From contig USPB01000046.1 of the NCBI GenBank assembly GCA_900556405.1, forward strand, positions 1 to 11,386: DNA of 11,386 bases, read 5' to 3'. Made by a program: the position numbers and the translations under genes. Numbering within the stretch: the first letter of the stretch is position 1; each line of letters opens with the position of its first letter. The notes below the pieces were generated by a model. It saw only the letters and a program-made list of their open reading frames with translations. It did not search any database and was not told the DNA's origin. This document shows, in pieces, positions 6,031 through 11,386 of this stretch. This DNA is from an uncultured Actinomyces sp. GTDB lineage: Bacteria > Actinomycetota > Actinomycetes > Actinomycetales > Actinomycetaceae.

Positions 6031-6059
6031 TTGACAAACATGGCTCACATCACTAGGTT
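6031..6059 (+). promoter_or_regulatory. Promoter for PASTA-Ltp gene
   Basis: -35 TTGACA (6031-6036), a 17-base spacer and -10 TAGGTT (6054-6059) stand about 30 bases before the start codon. The -35 lies in the near-palindrome TTGTTGACAA (6027-6036 region), within an AT-rich stretch between the divergent genes. A minus-strand promoter for the ECF operon may share this region, but I cannot assign its boxes confidently. Confidence 0.65.
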
Positions 6060-6092
6060 TACTCACTAAGTCCACTCGACACAGGAGTCATG

Positions 6093-6929
6093 ATGACAAG
6101 CCCAACACCGCAGTACGGCCTCGGAAACAACACGCCAAACGCCACCCCGAGCGCCCCTCACTCACCCTTTCAGCAGGTGACACCCCCTCAAGCCAAGCCG
6201 TTTTACACAAAGTGGTGGTTCATCGCCATCGCGGTCCTCGTCGGCCTTGTCCTCATCGGCAGCCTGACGAACCCCAAGAGCAAGAACAGCACCAAGGACG
6301 CCGAGCCATCGACAGCATCCACGACAACAGAATCAAGCGCGGAGATCACCGTGCCCAACGTCGTCGGCATGCGCGGCGACGAGGCCCGCGCAACGCTCGA
6401 AGCACTCGGCAAGGTCGACATCTCCTTCAAGGACGAGTCGGGCAAGAAGATGGTGCTCGACGTGACGAACTGGACCGTCACCTCTCAGACCCCCAAGGCG
6501 GGAGCAACTCTCAGCAAGGGCGCTAAGGTCACGCTTTTCGTCCACCACGACACGGACGACGCCGAGCCGACGGACACTCCGACGACCGAAGCACCACCGA
6601 CGACCGATCCCAAGACGGATGACGTTCCGCGCGAACACCGCAAGGCGCTGAAGACCGCAGAAAACTACTCGAAGCGACTCCACATGTCAAAGCAAGGCAT
6701 CTATGACCAGCTGATCAGCGAGGCTGAAGGATTCTCTCCCGAGGCAGCCCAGTACGCGATCGACAACATCCAAGCCGACTGGAATGCAAACGCTCTCGCC
6801 AAGGCTAAGGAGTACGAGAAGTCACTCAATATGTCCGATGAAGCAATCCGTGAGCAACTCGTCAGCGAGTACGGTGAACAATTCACCCAGGAAGAGGCAG
6901 ACTACGCAATCTCCCACCTGGACGACTGA
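6093..6929 (+). CDS. Single-pass surface protein, PASTA plus two Ltp repeats
   Basis: The 278-residue product has a Pro/Gln-rich cytoplasmic N-terminus (1-39) and one transmembrane helix (about 41-57, WWFIAIAVLVGLVLIGSL). A Ser/Thr-rich spacer follows, then a PASTA domain (about 86-151, VPNVVGMRGDEARATLEALG to GAKVTLFVHH) and a Thr/Pro/Asp linker (152-178). It ends in two similar helical repeats (about 182-228 and 232-277), each of the form A-x-x-Y-x-K-x-L-x-M-S-x-x-x-I-x-x-Q-L with a closing A-x-x-A-Q/D-Y-A-I. These match the Ltp family (host cell surface-exposed lipoprotein, PF07553). PASTA domains bind peptidoglycan or muropeptides. Ltp repeats occur in many Gram-positive surface proteins and in the superinfection-exclusion lipoprotein of phage TP-J34. 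There is no kinase domain and no lipobox. ATG 6093 is preferred because AGGAG lies 5 bases upstream; ATG 6090 leaves only 2. It looks less GC-biased than its neighbours, hinting at transfer. The exact role is unknown. Confidence 0.8.
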   Translation: MTSPTPQYGLGNNTPNATPSAPHSPFQQVTPPQAKPFYTKWWFIAIAVLVGLVLIGSLTNPKSKNSTKDAEPSTASTTTESSAEITVPNVVGMRGDEARATLEALGKVDISFKDESGKKMVLDVTNWTVTSQTPKAGATLSKGAKVTLFVHHDTDDAEPTDTPTTEAPPTTDPKTDDVPREHRKALKTAENYSKRLHMSKQGIYDQLISEAEGFSPEAAQYAIDNIQADWNANALAKAKEYEKSLNMSDEAIREQLVSEYGEQFTQEEADYAISHLDD

Positions 6930-6961
6930 CACCGCTTATACACAAGAACACGTCTGAGACA

Positions 6962-7006
6962 AAGGCGGGGCGGGCGTTGCAGCTCATGCAACCCCCGCCC
7001 CGCCTT
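6962..7006. terminator. Bidirectional hairpin between convergent genes
   Basis: A long stem pairs AAGGCGGGGCGGG (6962-6974) with CCCGCCCCGCCTT, with inner pairing TTGCA/TGCAA around loop GCTCA. It lies 33 bases after the PASTA-Ltp stop and 43 bases after the 5'-nucleotidase stop, so it could end both transcripts. Neither side has a long T run, so efficiency is uncertain. Confidence 0.7.
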
Positions 7007-7048
7007 CACTGGCACCTCAACAAGTACTGCCAGAACAGGCCCCAACGC

Positions 7049-8002
7049 CTATTCCCTGTTGATCTCACCGAAGGGGATGTGGACGCTCGGGGTGGAGAGC
7101 GACGCGCCTTCCACCTGACGGCGCTGGTCATCGAAGAAAATGTGCGGCTGTAGCACCTCCAGCATGGGCCCCTTCGGGAGGCCTCCCAGGAAGAAGGCGT
7201 CGTTGACGCTCAGGCCCCACTGCCCAATCGAGTTAATCGCACGCTCGTGAGCGGGGGCACTACGCGCCGTCACGACGGCGACGCGGACCCGACGCCGGTA
7301 CCCCTGCGGATCATCCACACTTTTCGAGTCCTCGATCCCCTGAATTCTGTTGATTCTCTCCAGAAAATCGGCCATCGGCCCGCGGTCGATAGGCACCTCT
7401 GCCAGGGCACTCTCATTCTCCTGATACTTATCCAGGCCCCCGGTCTGGAACACTCGCTCGGCGGAATCGTCGGCCAGGACTCCGTCGAAGTCGAAGGCGA
7501 TTCGCAGGTCGTTTCCCCCGTCGTCGGCTACTCCTGGGCCAACGACGTGCCCCGCCGCAAATCCCATGTCGATCGCCTCGCGCACGTCATCCTCGTTCGC
7601 GGAGAGGAACAGGGACATGCGCAGCGGCTTCATGAAGCGATACGGGGCGCGCCCCTGCATGAAGATAGCGCGCGTGATGTCTAACCCGTGATGCTTGACC
7701 GATCGCATGACCCGCAGCCCCGTCTCGGGGTCGTTACGCGAGAGGATGACGACTTCAACCAGACGCTCGCCCTCGGCGAGGTCGTTAAGGTCCAGGAGGC
7801 GCCGAATAAAGGGGAAAGCAACTCCCGATTCTAACACATCGTCGAGGTGCTCGCGCTGATACGCGCGGTACTTCTCCTCGCCCTCGTTACGGAATACGGC
7901 GTCCGACTCCGACAGGTCGAAGAGGGCGCTGGAGGCAACACCAATAACGAGGGCGCGCTCCAGATCAAGACTGTCGGGCATCGCATTCTTCCTTCCGCTC
8001 AC
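7049..8002 (-). CDS. Cytosolic 5'-nucleotidase I (cN-I) family enzyme
   Basis: The product is predicted to remove phosphate from nucleoside 5'-monophosphates in the cytoplasm. It has 317 residues from the GTG at 8002, close to the size of the family core (PF06189, NT5C1-like). Recognisable blocks, in order, are GVASSALFDL (21-30), GVAFPFIRRLL (60-70), VVILSRNDPETG (84-95), a HAD-like acid motif FDFDGVLADD (170-179), VVTARSAPAHERA (243-255), FFLGGLPKGPML (270-281) and HIFFDDQ (287-293). D171/D173, T245, K277 and D291/D292 are the likely catalytic or metal-binding set. The GTG is preceded by GGAAGGAG 5 bases upstream. An ATG at 7981, also with GGAAGGA upstream, would start at MPDSLDLE, nearer the conserved core, and is an equally good choice. 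It lies 78 bases after the MFS gene with no obvious terminator between, so read-through is possible. Substrate preference (AMP, IMP or deoxy forms) cannot be read from sequence. Confidence 0.85.
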   Translation of the reverse strand: MSGRKNAMPDSLDLERALVIGVASSALFDLSESDAVFRNEGEEKYRAYQREHLDDVLESGVAFPFIRRLLDLNDLAEGERLVEVVILSRNDPETGLRVMRSVKHHGLDITRAIFMQGRAPYRFMKPLRMSLFLSANEDDVREAIDMGFAAGHVVGPGVADDGGNDLRIAFDFDGVLADDSAERVFQTGGLDKYQENESALAEVPIDRGPMADFLERINRIQGIEDSKSVDDPQGYRRRVRVAVVTARSAPAHERAINSIGQWGLSVNDAFFLGGLPKGPMLEVLQPHIFFDDQRRQVEGASLSTPSVHIPFGEINRE

Positions 8003-8080
8003 AGATGCTCCTTCCCTTGAGAGACAGGGTATAGCTGGCCGTGCACACCTGCGGCTCTGGGGAAAGGGGCGCGCGCGGGT

Positions 8081-9370
8081 CTACGCGTCCTCGTCGTCGA
8101 GAGGAAGAGCGGCGGGCACGGGGGTGTCGAGGTCGCGGATGCGGGGGATGGCGTACATGACGACACCGACGACGCAGAAGAAGATTCCCGCGGCGGTGAA
8201 GAGGACGGGGCCTCCCATCTTCTCGGCGAAGGCGCCGCCCAGGACGATGCCGACGGGCATCGAGAGCCCGAGCATCAGCTGGAAGAACCCGAGCGCGCGA
8301 CCGACCTTATCCTCCCCGACGTGGCGCTGGATGAGGGTCATCAGGGGGGCGTGGAACCACGCCAGGAAGATGCATCCGAATCCCATGAGGGCGACGAAGG
8401 CCCAGAAGCCACTGCGGGGAAGCAGGCCGACGGCGGCGAAGGGGAGGCCGACGACGACGGTCGTGGCGCTGATAAGCAGCGCGAGGCGTTTGCCCCCGCC
8501 CCACGCCATCATGATGACCGCGCCGACCAGCATGCACATCCCGGTGATCGCCTCGGCGACGGACACCATCGCCCCGTCGGCTCCGAAGTACTGCTGCGCC
8601 ATCAGCGGGTAGACGACAGCGAGCGCCTCGAACACCATCATGCCGGCGGTGAGGGCGACGATGAGGGAGACGAGGCCCGAGTTGGCGCTCAGCGCGCGCC
8701 AGCCCTCGCGGATCTGCCCCATGATGGTTGGGGGCATCTCGGCCTCGACGGAGGGAATCCTCGCAAATGCCAGTCCGGCGACCGCCAGGAGCGCCCCCAC
8801 GAACTCCAGGCCGAGGGTGTAGGGAAGCCCGAAGGCGGTGTACAGGGCGATGCCGATGGCGGGGGAACCGATGTTGGCGATGGACCCCACGGCCTGGTCG
8901 AGGGTGTTGACTCGCATGAGGTGCTTCTCGGGGACCAGCATCGGCATGGCCGCACTCATCGCGGGGAAGTGGAAGGCCTGGAAGCAGCTGCGCAGCGCGG
9001 CGAAGAGGCATATGAGGGCGAAGCTCCCGTGTCCCAGCCAGGCCAGCGCCCCGAGCGCCAGCGACATACCACCCGCCCCCAGGTCCGAGATAATCATGAC
9101 GGTGCGGCGGTTATAGCGGTCAGCGGCGACCCCGCCCAGCGGTGCCAGAAGGCCGAGGGGCAGCTGAGAGAGGGCCATGACGATGGCGAGCTTGAGGGCA
9201 GATCCTTCGGTCGTGGTGACGTGCCAGACGATCGCCCATCCCGACGCGCCGCTGGTGATGATGGAAAACGCCTGGCCGCTCCAGATCATCGCGACCACTC
9301 GCCACCAGTTCGACGCCAGGGTGCGTCCGGAGGCGCTAACCAGCGCGGATGAGGAGGTGTCCCGAGTCAT
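8081..9370 (-). CDS. MFS transporter, DHA3-like efflux permease
   Basis: The 429-residue integral membrane protein shows about 12 hydrophobic segments and the family loop motif GGVAADRYNRRTVMI between helices 2 and 3 (motif A, G-x-x-x-D-R-x-x-R-R). Its length and the early SGQAFSIITSGASGWAIVWHV segment fit the DHA3 or macrolide-efflux-like branch of proton-driven exporters. The C-terminus is short, acidic and cytoplasmic (LPLDDEDA). Start chosen: ATG at 9370, just before TRDTSSSAL. A longer frame to 9466 would add 32 residues that overlap the promoter. The -10 box lies only 7 bases before the ATG, so translation is probably leaderless; there is no proper Shine-Dalgarno. It is divergent from the siderophore-type importer at 9536. 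Drug efflux and siderophore export are both possible; context alone cannot decide. Confidence 0.85.
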   Translation of the reverse strand: MTRDTSSSALVSASGRTLASNWWRVVAMIWSGQAFSIITSGASGWAIVWHVTTTEGSALKLAIVMALSQLPLGLLAPLGGVAADRYNRRTVMIISDLGAGGMSLALGALAWLGHGSFALICLFAALRSCFQAFHFPAMSAAMPMLVPEKHLMRVNTLDQAVGSIANIGSPAIGIALYTAFGLPYTLGLEFVGALLAVAGLAFARIPSVEAEMPPTIMGQIREGWRALSANSGLVSLIVALTAGMMVFEALAVVYPLMAQQYFGADGAMVSVAEAITGMCMLVGAVIMMAWGGGKRLALLISATTVVVGLPFAAVGLLPRSGFWAFVALMGFGCIFLAWFHAPLMTLIQRHVGEDKVGRALGFFQLMLGLSMPVGIVLGGAFAEKMGGPVLFTAAGIFFCVVGVVMYAIPRIRDLDTPVPAALPLDDEDA

Positions 9371-9377
9371 TTCCACG

Positions 9378-9406
9378 AGGGTAGCCGGGCATTTGTAGCC
9401 AGTCAA
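9378..9406 (-). promoter_or_regulatory. Promoter of MFS gene, probably leaderless
   Basis: On the minus strand, -35 TTGACT (complement of 9401-9406), a 17-base spacer and -10 TACCCT (complement of 9378-9383) end 7 bases before the ATG at 9370. A transcript initiating at the usual distance would start at or beside the A of the start codon. Leaderless mRNAs are common in actinobacteria. Confidence 0.6.
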
Positions 9407-9470
9407 CAGACGACGTGAGCCGACCGCCGTGCCGACGGGATATAGCACCGTGTCATAATGCCACACTCAC

Positions 9471-9489
9471 CCTTGTGAGGAACACCTAA
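9471..9489. promoter_or_regulatory. Weak DtxR/IdeR-like iron box candidate
   Basis: The minus-strand reading TTAGGTGTTCCTCACAAGG has one perfect half site (TTAGGT) and matches the 19-bp DtxR/IdeR consensus TTAGGTTAGSCTAACCTAA at 11 positions by eye. It overlaps the proposed promoter of the siderophore-type operon. Next to it, CTCAC-CCTT-GTGAG (9466-9479) forms a small dyad that may be the true operator. Iron repression would suit the downstream importer, but the match is poor. Confidence 0.25.
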
Positions 9490-9502
9490 TTTTGTGTAGC
9501 AT
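9473..9502 (+). promoter_or_regulatory. Probable promoter of siderophore-type operon
   Basis: TTGTGA (9473-9478), an 18-base spacer and TAGCAT (9497-9502) are the best vegetative-type boxes before the gene at 9536. They would give a leader of roughly 28 bases. The spacer contains the AT-rich CCTAATTTTGTG. Confidence 0.45.
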
Positions 9503-9535
9503 ATCCCTCGCAATCCCTAAACACGAGAGGACGCA

Positions 9536-10672
9536 ATGAAAACCCGCCTCGCCACCCTGACCGCAATCCTGGCCACCGCCACCCTTGCCCTCACCGCCTG
9601 CGCAGGCGGCTCCGGCTCCGCCACCAGCCAATCGGAGGCGACCACCCAGGACGCCTCAGCCTCGTCGACGCGCACGATCACCGACCACGCGGGCAACGAG
9701 GTCGTCCTGCCCGAGAAGATCACCCGCGTCGCCATCGACCAGATCCCGATCGAATCCACCTACCTGGCCTACTTCGACGGCAAGGCCCCCTACCTGGTAG
9801 GCATGAGCGCCGCCCGCGTCAAGGCCATGAGTCAGACGATCGCCGCCGAGATGGCGCCCGAAATGATGCAGGTGGACACCAGCTACTACGACAAGGGTGA
9901 ACTCAACGCCGAGGCCCTCCTGAACCTGAACGTCGACGTCGTCTTCTACAACGCCTTCAACAAGGAACACGGCGAAATGTTCCGCAAGGCCGGCATCCCG
10001 GCCGTCGGCTTCACGACGCTGGGCAACCCCTCGGAGACCTACGCGGAATGGATGGAGCTCCTCGAGGACGTCTTCAACGAGGACGGCCACATGGCCGACA
10101 AGATCGCGCTTGGCAAGGACCTGGTCGCCGACGCCCGAGCCCGCACCGCGAAGGTTCCTGCCGACCAGAAGGTCTCGACGATGGTGCTCATGGGCGCTGC
10201 CGACGGCCAGCTCGCGGTCGCGGGCGGCAAGGACGGCTGGTTCACCAACGAGTGGGCCGACTCGCTGAACTACACGAACGTCACGCGCGACACCGACACC
10301 TCGCACACGCCCGTCACCTTTGAGCAGGTCCTCACGTGGGATCCCCAGGTCCTCCTCGTCACCGGCAAGGGCATGTCGAACATGACGGCGAACACCGTCC
10401 TGACGAACTCGGTCGAGGGCGTGGACCTGTCTACCCTTAGCTCCGTGAAGTCCGGCCGCGTCTACTCCACCGGCCTGGGCATGTGGAACTGGTTCACCCC
10501 CAACCCGGATTCCCCGATCGTGGCGAACTGGATCGGCTCCTCCCTGTACCCGGAGCAGTTCTCCGACGTTGACCTCGTGTCAATGACGAAGGACTACTAC
10601 CAGAAGATGTACAACTTCACGCTCACGGACGAGCAGGCTCAGCGCATCATCAACCCGGACGCCGCGTCCTGA
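9536..10672 (+). CDS. ABC iron-siderophore-type substrate-binding lipoprotein
   Basis: The 378-residue extracytoplasmic binding protein is anchored by a lipid. It is predicted to deliver an iron complex (siderophore or haem type) to the FecCD permease encoded next. Residues 1-21 are a signal peptide with lipobox LTAC; Cys22 is the lipidation site, followed by a Gly/Ser/Thr-rich tether to about residue 45. The mature domain opens with TRTITDHAGNEVVLPEKITRVAI (45-67), the typical start of PF01497 proteins. It continues with the two-lobe pattern joined by a long helix around 165-200, including LNAEALLNLNVDVVFYNA (123-140) and TFEQVLTWDPQVLLVTG further on. GAGAGGA lies 4 bases before the ATG. It is first in the operon; the permease starts 87 bases after its stop, across a hairpin. 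The exact ligand cannot be inferred. Confidence 0.85.
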   Translation: MKTRLATLTAILATATLALTACAGGSGSATSQSEATTQDASASSTRTITDHAGNEVVLPEKITRVAIDQIPIESTYLAYFDGKAPYLVGMSAARVKAMSQTIAAEMAPEMMQVDTSYYDKGELNAEALLNLNVDVVFYNAFNKEHGEMFRKAGIPAVGFTTLGNPSETYAEWMELLEDVFNEDGHMADKIALGKDLVADARARTAKVPADQKVSTMVLMGAADGQLAVAGGKDGWFTNEWADSLNYTNVTRDTDTSHTPVTFEQVLTWDPQVLLVTGKGMSNMTANTVLTNSVEGVDLSTLSSVKSGRVYSTGLGMWNWFTPNPDSPIVANWIGSSLYPEQFSDVDLVSMTKDYYQKMYNFTLTDEQAQRIINPDAAS

Positions 10673-10679
10673 TACCTGG

Positions 10680-10714
10680 CCCCGGCCTTGTCTCCCCTAT
10701 CGACGAGGCCGGGG
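10680..10714 (+). terminator. Intra-operon hairpin between binding protein and permease
   Basis: CCCCGGCCT (10680-10688) pairs perfectly with AGGCCGGGG (10706-10714) around a 17-base loop. Only TCCCTT follows, so it is a poor terminator. In binding-protein operons such structures often stabilise the upstream message or partially attenuate, letting the binding protein outnumber the permease; that is the likely role here. Confidence 0.6.
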
Positions 10715-10759
10715 TCCCTTATGCGCTTTACTCCCGGCGCGCGTCGGGGAGAGGACAAC

Positions 10760-11386
10760 ATGAAGTCTGTGCTGACCAGGAACGGGCGGCTGCGTGTGTG
10801 GGTGGTCCCCACGCTGATCGCCCTCATCGTCGTGTGCGCGGCGGCAGCCATGCTCATCGGCCGTTTTTCCGTGTCCCTGGAGGACGTGGTCGCGGCGGTG
10901 CGCGCACGGTTCTGGGGTGGCCCGGCGGTGCCCCCGCGCGTCAACTCGGTCGTGTTTGACCTGCGGGCACCGCGCATCATCGTGGCGATCCTGATCGGCG
11001 GGGGCCTGTCGGTTGCCGGCGCCTCGTTCCAGTCGCTCTTCTCCAACCCCCTGGCCACACCGGACACCCTGGGCGTCGCGGCGGGCACGTGCGTCGGCGC
11101 GGTCATCGCCCTGTTGCTGGACTGGAACCTGATCGGAGTGCAGGCCGCGGCGCTCGTCGCGGGACTGGCGACGATGGCTTTTACGACGGCGATTTCACGC
11201 ACTCGCACGGGCGCCTTCAACGTCATCACGCTCGTGCTCGGCGGCGTCATCGTCTCCGCCCTGGCGAACGCTGTCCTCTCGCTCCTCAAGCTGACGGCCG
11301 ACCCGACGAGCCAGCTTCCCGAGATCACCTACTGGCTGATGGGCTCGCTCGCCGCGGTCACCTACCACCAGATCGCACTGGGCGCC
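10760..11386 (+). CDS. FecCD-family iron-siderophore permease, 3' truncated by window
   Basis: This is the first 209 codons of an inner-membrane permease; the family is usually about 330-350 residues, so the last third lies beyond the window. It begins MKSVLTRNGRLRVWVVPTLI with an N-terminal transmembrane helix. The diagnostic FecCD block follows: LRAPRIIVAILIGGGLSVAG, then AS-FQSLFSNPLATPDTLGVAAG. Further helices lead to EITYWLMGSLAAV, matching the family's W-L-M-G-S-L motif. ATG 10760 is chosen because GAGAGGA stands 5 bases upstream. An in-frame ATG at 10721 would add 13 residues but overlaps the hairpin region and lacks a good ribosome binding site. It is co-directional with the binding protein. 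A second permease and an ATPase gene probably follow outside the window. Confidence 0.9.
   Translation, partial: MKSVLTRNGRLRVWVVPTLIALIVVCAAAAMLIGRFSVSLEDVVAAVRARFWGGPAVPPRVNSVVFDLRAPRIIVAILIGGGLSVAGASFQSLFSNPLATPDTLGVAAGTCVGAVIALLLDWNLIGVQAAALVAGLATMAFTTAISRTRTGAFNVITLVLGGVIVSALANAVLSLLKLTADPTSQLPEITYWLMGSLAAVTYHQIALGA

Noticed and set aside
5897..6037. N-terminal extension of the ECF fusion to 6037
   Set aside because: The extra 47 residues look non-conserved and run through the tandem repeat and the divergent promoter region; ATG 5896 fits the start of the membrane domain.
8321..9352. Long plus-strand open frame of about 343 codons
   Set aside because: It is antisense to the MFS gene, with a hydrophilic His/Gly/Glu-rich product and no recognisable motif or ribosome binding site.
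9656..10306. Minus-strand open frame opposite the binding protein
   Set aside because: It is antisense to a well-supported lipoprotein gene and has low-complexity Val/Gly/Asp composition.
10639..11328. Minus-strand open frame opposite the permease
   Set aside because: It is antisense to the FecCD permease, whose motifs are unambiguous.

Overview
The window looks like chromosomal DNA of a high-GC actinobacterium. An oral or commensal Actinomycetaceae member (Schaalia/Actinomyces-like) is my best guess. This is an inference from strongly GC-biased codon use, fused ECF transporter subunits, an IS1249-like insertion sequence and the abundance of intergenic repeats; nothing here fixes the species.

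Layout. Positions 1-1301 hold no convincing gene. They contain layered repeats: an array of short dyad elements (35-236), two large diverged direct repeats (424-757 and 905-1169) carrying seven copies of a 19-bp motif in both orientations, a 108-bp element bounded by perfect 16-bp inverted repeats (769-876), and a GC-rich inverted repeat (1144-1247). An IS1249-like element (1302-2623, imperfect terminal repeats, no visible target duplication, frameshifted transposase on the minus strand) follows. It lies just downstream of the terminator of a tRNA-Leu(CAG) gene (2679-2762, minus), which has a clear promoter.

Positions 2886-5896 (minus) are a two-gene ECF-type importer operon. The first gene encodes an unusual three-part protein with an S-component-like membrane domain fused to two ABC ATPase domains. 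The second gene, overlapping it by 4 bases, encodes the EcfT scaffold. The imported substrate cannot be read from the sequence. Divergent from it, 6093-6929 (plus) encodes a single-pass surface protein with one PASTA domain and two Ltp-type helical repeats. A strong hairpin separates it from a convergent minus-strand pair: a cytosolic 5'-nucleotidase I family enzyme (7049-8002) and an MFS efflux-type permease (8081-9370), which appears to have a leaderless promoter.

Divergent from the permease, 9536 to the right edge (plus) starts an iron-siderophore-type ABC importer: a substrate-binding lipoprotein, an intra-operon hairpin, and the first two-thirds of a FecCD-family permease, cut by the window end. 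The intergenic region 9371-9535 contains a weak DtxR/IdeR-like half-palindrome.

The most unusual items are the unexplained repeat families in 1-1301, the S-A-A' fusion transporter, and the PASTA-Ltp surface protein, whose Ltp repeats are known from phage superinfection-exclusion lipoproteins.
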